Of a stretch of DNA of 64,000 bases, positions 47,774-57,299 are shown piece by piece; positions within the stretch are counted from its first letter, which is position 1, and each line of letters starts with the position of its first letter. The DNA comes from Paenibacillus sp. E222 (GTDB taxonomy: Bacteria; Bacillota; Bacilli; Paenibacillales; Paenibacillaceae). The position numbers and the translations under genes were made by a program. Location: positions 3,100,001 through 3,164,000 of the forward strand of contig NZ_CP058552.1 of NCBI RefSeq assembly GCF_013401555.1. The letters run 5' to 3'. The notes below the pieces were generated by a model. That model worked only from the letters and a program-made list of their open reading frames with translations, did not search any database and had not been told where the DNA came from.

Positions 47774-50425
47774 TTAGGACGCGGTAGCTTGTGTGCCACG
47801 ATTGCGAATCCATTTGATCATATCCATCAGAATGACCGCGGCAAGAGCGAGTCCTCCTGCGATGAAGAACTCATTCCAGCCAAAGGCTACCGGGATGGCG
47901 AAGATGCTGCGAACCCCTGGAATCAGCGTGATTCCATACAGGCAGAGACAAACCAGGATGGAGCCGAGGACATATTTGTTAGTGGTGAAGCCGACCTGGA
48001 AAATCGTCTGTGTGTTGGAGCGCGCTGCAAAAGTTTGCAGACTCCGTGCCAGAATCAGGGTTGTAAAGGCCATTGCCACACTCATTTCCTCCGAGATCCC
48101 AAGTCCAATATATTGGGACACGATGACAGCCACCCCGATCAGAACACCACGTGTGATAACAGCCTGCAACGTTCCGCCGGCAAAAATGCCTTCGTTGATA
48201 TCCCGCGGTTTGCGCCGCATGACATCCGGTTCAGCTTTTTCCGTACCCAGTGCAATGGCAGGCAGTGAATCATTCACCAGATTGATGAAGAGCAGCTGGA
48301 GGGCCGTGAAGGGGTTGACCCAACCGACCACTAGTGCAAACAAAATGGCGATAATTGCCCCGAGGTTTCCTGCAAACAGATACGCAATGGCTTTTTTGAT
48401 ATTATCAAATACCATCCGCCCGACACTGACTGCATTCACGATGGAGACAAAGTTATCATCCGTCAAAATCATGGCTGCCGCGTCTTTCGCGACATCCGTC
48501 CCGCTGCCCATCGCTACGCCGATGTCAGCCTGTTTCAGTGCAGGTGCGTCGTTGACACCATCTCCGGTCATGGCTGCAATCTTGCCTTTGCGCTGCCACG
48601 CACGCACGATGCGGATTTTATTTTCAGGAGATACACGTGCATACACCGAGATATGTTCGAGCTGCTGATCGAGTTCTTCATCGGAAAGTTTGTCCAGCTC
48701 TGCTCCGGTAAGGGCCAGTTCGTCCGGGCCTGCAAGTCCGATATCCACACCGATCGCTTGGGCTGTTGTTTTGTGGTCGCCCGTAATCATGATGGTGCGA
48801 ATGCCCGCCTTTTTGGACTCTTCGATGGAACCATACACCGCTTCACGCGGTGGATCAATCATGGCTGTCAGACCAACAAGCGTTAGATCATGTTCATCCT
48901 CGATCGTGAGCTGATCTTTGTCATCAAACTTTTTGTAGGCGTAGGCCAGCACACGAAAGGCGCGTTTGGAGAACGCTTCATTCTTTTCTTCAAACTGGGT
49001 GCGAATCTCAGGTGTCAATGGCTGAACTTCTCCGTTCATAAACACATGACTACAGCGACTGAACAGGACATCCGGGCCACCTTTGGTCAGCAAAGCCGTC
49101 TGTCCTTCAAATGTATGCACGGTACTCATCAATTTCCGATCCGAGTCAAAAGGAAGCTCGGCTTCACGCGGAAACTGGTCACGAATTTCATTGTAATTCT
49201 TGTTCACCCGGTTACTGAAGGCAATGAGCGCCACCTCGGTTGGGTCACCAAGTTCCTTGCCTTCCTGATTAATATTCGAATCATTGCAGAGTACTGCAAT
49301 ATGTAACAAACGGCGTTCCTCTGCAGACCACTGTTTGGGATCATCGGGGAATTGGTCTTTGGTGCCATGGGGAATGTAATAGTCCACCACAGTCATCTTG
49401 TTTTGAGTGAGTGTTCCTGTTTTGTCGGTACAGATGATGCTGGCAGAACCCAAAGCTTCCACGGCAGGAAGACGTCTGATGATGGCGTGCTGTTTAGCCA
49501 TTTTATTCGTTCCCAGAGACAATACAATCGTTACAATGGAGGAAAGGGCTTCCGGGATGGCGGCGACAGCGACGGCAACTGCGAACATTAGAGCATTCAC
49601 AATGGATGGCCCGATATTTTCCGTCCCTTCGGTTAACCAGACACGTCCTGCTTCGATGGCAAAAATCAAGATCGACAAGCCCAGAATAAAGAAGCCCAGC
49701 TTCTTACTAAACGATTCCAATTTGCGTTGCAGCGGGGTTTCCTTCGCTTCTGCATTTTCAATCAATTCGGCAATCTTGCCGATTTCCGTTTTCAGCGCTG
49801 TACCCGTAATGACGAGCGTACCCCGACCATACACCACTAGTGATCCACTGAATGCCATATTGCGACGGTCACCGATCGGAGCTTCTTCCGGGATGGCATC
49901 TGCGTGTTTCTCCGCTGCTTCGGATTCTCCTGTCAGCATGCCTTCGTTGATTCGTAAGCTGCCTGATTCCAAAATGCGGCCGTCTGCCGGGACATAGTCC
50001 CCTGCATCCAGCAAGACAATATCGCCGGGAACGAGTTCCCGCGCGGGAATCGTTTTTTTCTGCCCGTCACGAATGACTTTGGCTTCGGGAGCAGACATTT
50101 GCCGGAGTGCATCCAGAGAACTTTCGGCTTTTTTGGTCTGTACAACACTGATTACCGCATTTAACAGAATGACGAGAAAAATAATTAGCGATTCGATCAG
50201 GTGTCCAAGGACGATCTGAACAGCGGCTGCGATCAGCAGCACGATCACCATGGGATCTTTAAAATTTTCAATAAACAGTCTCCAGACGGGTGTTGCAGCT
50301 TTTCCTTTTATCTCATTATAGCCTTCCGTCCCCAGTCTCTTCGCAGCTTCAGCAGTTGTGAGCCCATCCGTGGAACTCTGAACGTCCTGAAGCGTCTCCT
50401 CTGCACTGTGTCTGTAATATTGCAA
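47774..50425 (-). CDS. Calcium-type P2A cation-transporting ATPase
   Basis: An 883-residue membrane pump that exports cations, most likely Ca2+ (YloB/PMR1 kind). Motifs in order: LTGES actuator, the PEAL turn in segment 4 (AAIPEALSSIVTIVLSLG), phosphorylated Asp334 in ICTDKTGTLTQNKM, DPPR, TGDHKTTA, and MTGDGVNDAPAL, then four C-terminal membrane segments. TTG 50425 is preferred: AAGGAG lies 8 nt upstream, while the earlier ATG would place that ribosome site inside the protein. Confidence 0.93.
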   Translation of the reverse strand: MQYYRHSAEETLQDVQSSTDGLTTAEAAKRLGTEGYNEIKGKAATPVWRLFIENFKDPMVIVLLIAAAVQIVLGHLIESLIIFLVILLNAVISVVQTKKAESSLDALRQMSAPEAKVIRDGQKKTIPARELVPGDIVLLDAGDYVPADGRILESGSLRINEGMLTGESEAAEKHADAIPEEAPIGDRRNMAFSGSLVVYGRGTLVITGTALKTEIGKIAELIENAEAKETPLQRKLESFSKKLGFFILGLSILIFAIEAGRVWLTEGTENIGPSIVNALMFAVAVAVAAIPEALSSIVTIVLSLGTNKMAKQHAIIRRLPAVEALGSASIICTDKTGTLTQNKMTVVDYYIPHGTKDQFPDDPKQWSAEERRLLHIAVLCNDSNINQEGKELGDPTEVALIAFSNRVNKNYNEIRDQFPREAELPFDSDRKLMSTVHTFEGQTALLTKGGPDVLFSRCSHVFMNGEVQPLTPEIRTQFEEKNEAFSKRAFRVLAYAYKKFDDKDQLTIEDEHDLTLVGLTAMIDPPREAVYGSIEESKKAGIRTIMITGDHKTTAQAIGVDIGLAGPDELALTGAELDKLSDEELDQQLEHISVYARVSPENKIRIVRAWQRKGKIAAMTGDGVNDAPALKQADIGVAMGSGTDVAKDAAAMILTDDNFVSIVNAVSVGRMVFDNIKKAIAYLFAGNLGAIIAILFALVVGWVNPFTALQLLFINLVNDSLPAIALGTEKAEPDVMRRKPRDINEGIFAGGTLQAVITRGVLIGVAVIVSQYIGLGISEEMSVAMAFTTLILARSLQTFAARSNTQTIFQVGFTTNKYVLGSILVCLCLYGITLIPGVRSIFAIPVAFGWNEFFIAGGLALAAVILMDMIKWIRNRGTQATAS

Positions 50426-50554
50426 ATGACCAGCTCCTTGGATCATAGATTTCGGATATTAGATTTCTTTGTCTATATAACCTTGCAGGCGGCTAAGAAT
50501 CAGTGAAACTTTATCAAATTGATGAACTCCATAGGTAGAATCTCCGCGTCTGGT

Positions 50555-51025
50555 GAATCTCATTCGTTTGCTATGATTACGTGTGGTATCTTCTGTGCGT
50601 TGCACCAACACATGCACGGCAGTTCGGTTATCACGATCCAGAGGTCGATCGCATTACACATGAGGCTTCGTACATGTCGTTGACCAATTCCAACTTTAAT
50701 GTGCAGGAACATCTGGATATGGCCTATCGATCTGGGGCAATGCAACAACTCTGGTTCTACAGTGAAAATTGCGATGGCATTAGCTGATGCTTTTGGCTGT
50801 ACTGTGAAAGAAATGTCAGTCAGCATTGTCCTGTCCTGGTTTGAGCAAAAAGCAGTTGCCATCCTGCTCGGCCTGTTCAGTCTCGGCATTCAGAATATCC
50901 GGATTGGGCCAAAACCTCCTGAGTTAATATCGCCCGGTGTGTTGGATGTATTTGTGGATATGTTTGGCTTGAAGCTGATTACAACGGCAAAGGAAGACAT
51001 GAGCGCCATGCTGGCATTGTCGTAA
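50555..51025 (+). pseudogene. hcp: Internally deleted hcp (hybrid-cluster protein) relic
   Basis: Two pieces of a hydroxylamine reductase/hybrid-cluster protein survive. The frame at about 50614-50740 reads ARQFGYHDPEVDR... SLTNSNFN...EHLDMAYRSGA, as near residues 50-100 of Hcp. From about 50723 another frame reads IDLGQCNNSG...VKIAMALADAFGC, then SIVLSWFEQKAVAILL, IRIGPKPPELISPGVLDV and ends as Hcp does. The middle of about 330 residues, with most cluster ligands, is gone, and the join near 50722-50740 shifts frame. Upstream, about 50555-50613, a further frame (GIFCALHQ) looks like the eroded start. Clearly non-functional. Confidence 0.82.
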
Positions 51026-51173
51026 GACGAACGGATCAATGTTAGAATGATACCCGTCAAATGGTGTTTTTTTTACATTGTTAAGAGAAAGGTGCATATG
51101 TGATATGTCTTGCGGAGGTTACGATTAACGTGATAGGATGTATGGGTTAAAAAACCAAAATAGGAGTTGTGAA

Positions 51174-53906
51174 ATGCAATATAATCAACTTGAAGAGATC
51201 AACACGATCATCTATCAACATATTGAAGCTATTTTGAAAAGGTTAAACCACCGGATTCATTTTCGGTTATACTCGATTGCCATTGATAATAATAACAAAG
51301 CTGATGAAATTCGCAGAGTCAAAAAAACGATATCTACTCAAGCTAAAAACGACAAGAACCCAACAGAATGTACTACCAGATATGAGTATGTAAATGATCC
51401 TTTGCAAGAGATTAAGCAAGTATACAGTGAGCTTGGATTACTTGTGCAGCAGGAAGACACATTAACGAAGGAAAGTCTGCATGAACTCATCACTGCAAGC
51501 AAGCAAAGCTATGTTCAGCAATATACTGAGCAGTTTCATTCGGTACCAATCTCATCCGGGTCCATAGAATCTGCTTCAAATGACGAATCTGCTCAACTCA
51601 CAAAGGAATACATAGAAGATCATCGTTTACTTTACGCAGGAACCTTCGAAGTTAGCCAGCAGACAGAGGGTCCGTATACTGTTATCTATTTGTTGGGAAT
51701 CAGAAATCTGGAGCCAAATGTGCAGCATACGTATTACAGCAAGCCAGAGGTTTCGTTTATACGAATGGTCCTGGACTATTTCTTTTTGGATTTTTTTACA
51801 GAAGGTAAACTTGAGCTAAAGGTTCTATCTGAAAATAGTAGTAAGTATGAACTTATAAGGAAATATCAAGAGAACGAAGTCCAATTCTTAAGGAGAATTA
51901 ACCGTTTATTTTTTGGGAAAATGCAAATGATCCTCCAACAAAGCAGTAGTAATATTGTAAGTGAGTATTCAAATACAGTAAAAAGTGAATATTATATCAA
52001 CAATTTATTAGAGAACATTGACGACATTTCCACACAAACTTATGAAGGAGCTAGTCCATTTGGTTCCATGCTGTTTTTGAGGAATTCCGATATCAAAGTA
52101 AAGCAAGGACCTGTTAAATTTGCAATCGAATTCAAAGCTGATGATTTAATTAGTATAGAAGATGCTAAAAGAATTCGAAAATTGCTCGAAATGACCAATG
52201 TGAAGAAACATCTATATCTGATTTCCGATGGAAACTGGGTGTATGGTGTGGGAGAAATCGAGTGGGACAAACTCAAGGAAACAACTAGTTTCCGTATTGA
52301 TTTCAAAGGGATCTCAAAATACAATCTTGTCTCGATCAATTTTGATCAATCTCCAAATGTTGCTGGGGAACTTATTCTTGAAGGTGAAAAGACGATATAT
52401 CGTTCCAATACAGACTATGAACTCACTTACCAAACTCTGGTTTCGGTTATGTTTAAAAATCCTAAAATTGGAGAAGAAGGGTATACTTCTGAGCGTATGG
52501 TCGCCATTTTGAGAGAGACGTTTCAGGGGGAGGGTGCCCCCTTAGCTTCAGACAATATTCCCATGTTAGAACAGATTATACGAAAAGCACGTGAGCAGCG
52601 TCATGGAACGATGGTAGTCATAACGGATTCTACAACTGCAGAGAAAGAGCTTGATATTCTGAGAAAACAATCTACTCTGATTGAACCGTGTGTAGTACAT
52701 CCCGATCATATCAAGTTCCTCACCGCTATTGATGGCGCAATTTATTTCGACACGGAGGCTAAGTGTCATGCGATTGGAGTCATTCTTGATGGGATTGCAC
52801 AGCCGGAACTCGGAGATGCAAGTCGAGGGGCAAGATTCAATTCTGCCTATAGATATTATTCCAAATTGGAGTCAGAAGGAAAGAAATGTGTAATTGTAAT
52901 TATATCAGAGGATGGCATGATTGATGTGATACCATCGTTTGATGATGAAGAGAAGGTGCTGGATCTTGTGGAGGAGATCATTGATGTATTGGACCAACGT
53001 GAGGAACCTGAGCGTGATTTATTGCTTCAGAGAAAAGAAGGACAGTTGCTGAAACTCAAAAAAACAGATTTTCAGCCGCTTATGAGTTTGGCACAAAAAT
53101 TTGGATCGAAGCAAAAATACGATAAAGCCAGATTGTATTATGATGAAGCCTTTGGTATAGCCGGGAATACGTTTATTCCGGCTAAATATCATAATTGGAG
53201 GGGAGTCTGTTATTTTCATTTAGGACTTCTTATGGATGCTACCGTTATGTTTGAGACTGCGATTGAGATTGACACGAGTAATGATTTTTTGTATACAGGA
53301 AACGCTGGAACAGCATATCTAGAGCAAGCTAAAATATCGAAAGGCAGTAAAAAAGAAAGGCATGGTTGGTTACTTAAAAGCCTTTCTCTATTAGAAGAAT
53401 CAATAGCCAGAAGAATATTTATACAAGATAAAAATAGAGAAAATTTGGCATGGTTGTATAATAATAAAGGTATTTGTTACTCACAACTTATGAAAAATTC
53501 GACGAACGAAACGGAACATTCGAATTATTTGGAAGAAAGTTTGGCAGCATTTTCGAAGGCTCTTGAATGGGAACCATCAGTTAGAGTTATTCTCAATAAT
53601 CGGGCAGGTGTGTTGGAAGAAATGGATAAACCTTTGGATGCAGTAAAAGATTATATCGAAGGATACTTCGTTTCCAGCGAAGATGAAGAAAGGACTTATA
53701 ACTTTGAGAAAATAAAAAGTTTAATGGAGTCCAATTCAGATATCACTCTTGATGTTGTTAGCTTTTATCGGGAACTTGTACAGAAAAATGAGAACCAAAA
53801 TTATGAGGAATTGGATAATTTCTTTAGTGCTTTGGAGTCGAAGGCGCAACATGGTTTAGATACTCAGGAAGCAGCATTCAGTAGTGAACAAAACAAGGAA
53901 TTATAA
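51174..53906 (+). CDS. DisA_N/DAC-like domain protein with sensor-like N terminus and TPRs
   Basis: A 910-residue soluble protein, visibly more AT-rich than its neighbours. Residues 1-420 are unrecognised except FAIEFKADDLISIEDAKRI...YLISDGNWVYGVGEI, which resembles sensor domains found before DAC domains. About 430-600 is a diadenylate-cyclase-like domain: DGA at 520-522 and, 31 residues on, SRGAR (550-554) where DisA/CdaA have RHR. About 640-860 holds tetratricopeptide-like repeats (AKYHNWRGVCYFHLGLLMDATVMFETAIEID; SLAAFSKALEWEPSVRVILNNRAGVLEEM). ATG 51174 has AGGAG 7 nt upstream. It may make or bind a dinucleotide; activity is not proven. Confidence 0.78.
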   Translation: MQYNQLEEINTIIYQHIEAILKRLNHRIHFRLYSIAIDNNNKADEIRRVKKTISTQAKNDKNPTECTTRYEYVNDPLQEIKQVYSELGLLVQQEDTLTKESLHELITASKQSYVQQYTEQFHSVPISSGSIESASNDESAQLTKEYIEDHRLLYAGTFEVSQQTEGPYTVIYLLGIRNLEPNVQHTYYSKPEVSFIRMVLDYFFLDFFTEGKLELKVLSENSSKYELIRKYQENEVQFLRRINRLFFGKMQMILQQSSSNIVSEYSNTVKSEYYINNLLENIDDISTQTYEGASPFGSMLFLRNSDIKVKQGPVKFAIEFKADDLISIEDAKRIRKLLEMTNVKKHLYLISDGNWVYGVGEIEWDKLKETTSFRIDFKGISKYNLVSINFDQSPNVAGELILEGEKTIYRSNTDYELTYQTLVSVMFKNPKIGEEGYTSERMVAILRETFQGEGAPLASDNIPMLEQIIRKAREQRHGTMVVITDSTTAEKELDILRKQSTLIEPCVVHPDHIKFLTAIDGAIYFDTEAKCHAIGVILDGIAQPELGDASRGARFNSAYRYYSKLESEGKKCVIVIISEDGMIDVIPSFDDEEKVLDLVEEIIDVLDQREEPERDLLLQRKEGQLLKLKKTDFQPLMSLAQKFGSKQKYDKARLYYDEAFGIAGNTFIPAKYHNWRGVCYFHLGLLMDATVMFETAIEIDTSNDFLYTGNAGTAYLEQAKISKGSKKERHGWLLKSLSLLEESIARRIFIQDKNRENLAWLYNNKGICYSQLMKNSTNETEHSNYLEESLAAFSKALEWEPSVRVILNNRAGVLEEMDKPLDAVKDYIEGYFVSSEDEERTYNFEKIKSLMESNSDITLDVVSFYRELVQKNENQNYEELDNFFSALESKAQHGLDTQEAAFSSEQNKEL

Positions 53907-53924
53907 CTTCTGAGAGGTGAGATG

Positions 53925-53949
53925 AAGAGGCCCGTTGAACGGGCTCTTT
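53925..53949 (+). terminator. Terminator after the DAC-like gene
   Basis: AAGAGGCCCGT and ACGGGCTCTTT form a stem around a 3-nt loop. Confidence 0.8.
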
Positions 53950-54112
53950 GTTGTACCATGAGGAATTTAGGCTAATATACCTTGCGCAAAAACCATGAAA
54001 TAAAAGGGGAATTAGTTTTTTTATCCTATTGAAGTTTTTTCATGGAAATGTGTATATAGAAAAGGGCACATCATAAAACTCGGGTTTACCGCAGCATAAG
54101 GAGAAGGTACAT

Positions 54113-55489
54113 ATGAATGACAAGCAAATCGAAGCACTGTTGAAACTCGCAGGGGGAAAGGAAAATATTCGTCGTGTGCAGCGTGACATGGATACCACTA
54201 CGTTGATATTGCGTGACCGCAATCGAATGGATATATCAGTATCTGATGTATTGGATCTTGGCGTCGATATTCGTATAACAGGAGAGTATTGCTCTATATC
54301 ACATGAGGACGAATCCTCCCAACTATATAATACGCTACAGGGCATGGGAGTGGGGAAAGCAGAAGGGGGCGCACTGCCAGAAATAAGGCGTACCCGTAAA
54401 AAATCATTGTTATATTTTATTTCCGATGTGTTCAGGCCTCTGATGCCCGCCATCCTGGGCGCTGCAGTGCTCAAGATTGTGCTAGCCATCATTACGTTAT
54501 TTAACGTTTACAGTTCTACAGATTCCTCTTCGTTGATGGACAGTCAGACATTCCTGATATTTAAATCCATTGGAGATAGTGTGTATTATCTGTTGCCCAT
54601 CCTGGTAGCCATCAGTACAGCCTATCGGATAAAAAGCAATGTTTATGTTGCCGCAGCGATTGGTGGACTAATGTTCTACCCGCAAATGACCGCTTTATTG
54701 TCAGGTGAAGAGGATGTTCACTTTATGGGAGTACCCATCGTGTCACAAGCGTTCTTTTTTTCAGCTTCCATTTGGGTGATTTTGACGATATGTGCGTTGT
54801 CCTATCTGGAAAGAGTCGTTGAGCGAATAAGCCCAAGAGTCTTTAAAGGAATTCTTGCTCCATTGTTGACGTTTCTGATTCTCGTTCCACTGGTTCTAAT
54901 CATACTTGGTCCAATCGGTACTTGGATTGATCAGCAGTTACCGGATGTTGTCGATTCATTACTGAATGATGCCCCGGTTGTTGCCATTATGCTACTGGGA
55001 GCGGTTTATTCCCTAATGATGATCGCTGGATTACATTACTGGCTTTTACCTATGATAATCAATGAATTGATGGTGAATGGTTACTCCCTCATTCTCCCTG
55101 TCATGTTAGTTGCCTTCGTTGCACAAGCAGGAGCTTCACTGGCTACTGGGCTGAGAAGCAAACGGCGGGAATTCAGGAAGCTGGCTTTCTGGGCAACAGG
55201 AACAGCTCTATTAGGTGTTCCAGAGCCTGCGATGTATGCGGTCAATATGAGAAAGAGGGCTTCATTTTATTCGGCATTGCTGGGCGGTGCTGCAGGAGGA
55301 CTGTATTTCGGGCTGTTGTCCGTCAAAGCAGTTGCATTGGGTGGGTCCGGAAGTCTACTGGAACTTCCGCTATTTATGGAAGTAGGGAGTCTGAATCTGC
55401 TGCATGTCTGTGTGGGTATAATTGTTTCCTTCTGTGTGTCAGGTGTATTCACCTACTGGATGTTAGGAAAGGAACGGAAACACGTATAA
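54113..55489 (+). CDS. PTS EIIBC-like permease lacking the phospho-cysteine
   Basis: A 458-residue beta-glucoside-type EIIBC with no EIIA part. EIIB (about 1-80) aligns with BglP (4674) but the segment ENIRRVQRDMDTTTL puts Asp25 where BglP has Cys26, so it cannot take the phosphate in the usual way. EIIC (about 95-455) is intact in outline, with about ten membrane segments, AGLHYWLLPM and GVPEPAMYAVN. ATG has AAGGAG 9 nt upstream. There is no RAT before it; CCATGAAA...TTTCATGG arms (about 53993-54044) flank an AT-rich leader. A sensor, a non-phosphorylating uptake protein or a decaying gene are the choices. Confidence 0.85.
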   Translation: MNDKQIEALLKLAGGKENIRRVQRDMDTTTLILRDRNRMDISVSDVLDLGVDIRITGEYCSISHEDESSQLYNTLQGMGVGKAEGGALPEIRRTRKKSLLYFISDVFRPLMPAILGAAVLKIVLAIITLFNVYSSTDSSSLMDSQTFLIFKSIGDSVYYLLPILVAISTAYRIKSNVYVAAAIGGLMFYPQMTALLSGEEDVHFMGVPIVSQAFFFSASIWVILTICALSYLERVVERISPRVFKGILAPLLTFLILVPLVLIILGPIGTWIDQQLPDVVDSLLNDAPVVAIMLLGAVYSLMMIAGLHYWLLPMIINELMVNGYSLILPVMLVAFVAQAGASLATGLRSKRREFRKLAFWATGTALLGVPEPAMYAVNMRKRASFYSALLGGAAGGLYFGLLSVKAVALGGSGSLLELPLFMEVGSLNLLHVCVGIIVSFCVSGVFTYWMLGKERKHV

Positions 55490-55495
55490 ATTAAG

Positions 55496-55524
55496 AAAAG
55501 CCCGTACCTGATGGTGCGGGTTTT
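55496..55524 (+). terminator. Terminator after the EIIBC-like gene
   Basis: AAAAGCCCGTACC and GGTGCGGGTTTT form a stem with loop TGAT. Confidence 0.85.
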
Positions 55525-55573
55525 CGTGTATTGTAGAGTTAATAACACGACGGCCGCAGAAAGGATAACAAAA

Positions 55574-57184
55574 ATGCCCAACAACATAGAGTGGATGGCT
55601 CAATGGAAGTCAACCCAGCCACTGACAGACCAATGGATGACTGGGGGCAAGCTGCATCACTTTTCAAGTCATGCCTTGCTACTTATCCTCGACGGGAAAG
55701 CGATCTGGAATATTAATGGTCATAGGGTCCAGGTATCTTATGGGGAGTTAATTGCTGTGCAAGAAAACTCTGTGATTGAAGTGATTGAGGGTGGCAATCT
55801 GGATCTGGCCGGATGGCATGTTCAGTTTGATACATACACGATGTTCCCAGATCGAGGTGAAGTGGAAAAATATGAATGGCATGTACCGTCAGGAGACACG
55901 TATCAAAAAGTGAAATTAACCGGTGGCACACTGGCGAGTCTCAGCCTACATTGGAGTGAAGCGGGTTCTCCTGATCCCAATGCCGTCCGGGTTAGAAATC
56001 AGCTTTTGGTGTATGAACTGCTGCAACATGTATACCGGGAGTTGATGGAAGAGGAGCCGACTGTTGAACAAGGCATTCTTCGTTCTGTGGATTACATGCA
56101 GCAGCATTATGAACAGGTCATCACACGAAAGCAATTGGCTGAGATCGCAGGCATCAGTCCCTGGCATTATTCCCGCAAATTCAGTGAGCGTTATGGAAAG
56201 CCGCCTCTGGATTACCTCGCTTATTATCGAATCTATCGTGCTCAAGAGGAGCTGTTGTTAACAACGGCGACATCTCAGGACATTGCGAAGAAGACTGGAT
56301 TCGAGGATGCACATTATTTCAGTCGTCGTTTCAAACAGTTAACGGGTGTGTCCCCGAGAAATTATGCACAAACGCTGCCCCAGCGTAAAATCGTATGTCT
56401 TTCCCCGCTTTGTGCGGAAATGATGATTCACTTGGGGATTATTCCACATGCCGTTGTGGTAACTCCTTTGCTTTTGCCTGAACATCAACATGAACTATTT
56501 GACATGCATCAGGTGAAGATGATGGAAGTGTCGCAATATGAGCTGGATGTGGAACAGATTCGGCAAGTTCAGCCCGAATGGATTGTGGGAAACTTTTGGA
56601 CAGAAGAGATCAAGCAAAGACTGCGCACAATTTCGCCTATTATAACCGGTTTAAATAACGATGTGGAGGCTCTGCTCCATCAACTGGCAAGCGTGTTTCA
56701 TCGAGAAGATACTGCCCATAAACTTCATACGCAGATGAAATTGGAAGTAAACAAAGCACAGCAGCAACTACAGCATCTTGTCCAATCTTCCACTACCGTG
56801 ATGGTACTGAGGGTAGAACCGTTTGGTTATCGTTATATGGGTGGTCATTCTAATGGGGTATCCCATTTACTGTACGAACAGCTCCGTTTAACTCTGCCGC
56901 AGCCATTGCAATCAGGGGAGGCGTGGTTTAATCCTTGCTCACTCGACTTGTTGGCCAAAGCCAATCCCGATTACCTCTTTGTGGAGAAACGAGTCATGCA
57001 GCACTTTAGTGCTGAAGAAAATATGAAGAAGTTGGTGGAGAGCTTCCAATGGAATGACTTGAAGGCTGTAAAAAACAACAGGGTATTTCTCGTGGATACT
57101 CGCCTGTGGGTGGATGGCCGTGGAATTATCGGACACCAAATGATTTTGAATGAAATTGTGAATAGTCTGGTCACCAATGTATGA
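55574..57184 (+). CDS. Btr-like AraC regulator fused to a siderophore-binding domain
   Basis: A 536-residue regulator: N-terminal cupin-like part (about 1-165), AraC double HTH (about 170-275; QLAEIAGISPWHYSRKFSERYGKPP, then SQDIAKKTGFEDAHYFSRRFKQLTG), and a C-terminal ferric-siderophore-binding fold (about 280-535) like the lipoprotein encoded next. The same three-part layout is known in B. subtilis Btr (YbbB), which senses bacillibactin directly. ATG 55574 has AAGGA 9 nt upstream. It should activate the gene at 57300. No Fur box was seen before it. Confidence 0.88.
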   Translation: MPNNIEWMAQWKSTQPLTDQWMTGGKLHHFSSHALLLILDGKAIWNINGHRVQVSYGELIAVQENSVIEVIEGGNLDLAGWHVQFDTYTMFPDRGEVEKYEWHVPSGDTYQKVKLTGGTLASLSLHWSEAGSPDPNAVRVRNQLLVYELLQHVYRELMEEEPTVEQGILRSVDYMQQHYEQVITRKQLAEIAGISPWHYSRKFSERYGKPPLDYLAYYRIYRAQEELLLTTATSQDIAKKTGFEDAHYFSRRFKQLTGVSPRNYAQTLPQRKIVCLSPLCAEMMIHLGIIPHAVVVTPLLLPEHQHELFDMHQVKMMEVSQYELDVEQIRQVQPEWIVGNFWTEEIKQRLRTISPIITGLNNDVEALLHQLASVFHREDTAHKLHTQMKLEVNKAQQQLQHLVQSSTTVMVLRVEPFGYRYMGGHSNGVSHLLYEQLRLTLPQPLQSGEAWFNPCSLDLLAKANPDYLFVEKRVMQHFSAEENMKKLVESFQWNDLKAVKNNRVFLVDTRLWVDGRGIIGHQMILNEIVNSLVTNV

Positions 57185-57253
57185 TAGAGCACAATAATCC
57201 AACGGAATACGCACCATCTCCTATGGAAGGAACGCTTCCTATTTGCTAGTATT

Positions 57254-57274
57254 TGATAATAATTATCATTATCA
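57254..57274. promoter_or_regulatory. Fur box
   Basis: TGATAATAATTATCA (57254-57268) is a full 7-1-7 Fur-box match, and the overlapping ATTATCA continues to 57274, giving two registers. It is 26 bp before the ribosome site of the binding-protein gene. Confidence 0.85.
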
Positions 57275-57299
57275 ATATTACATAAGGGGCGAGTAGACC

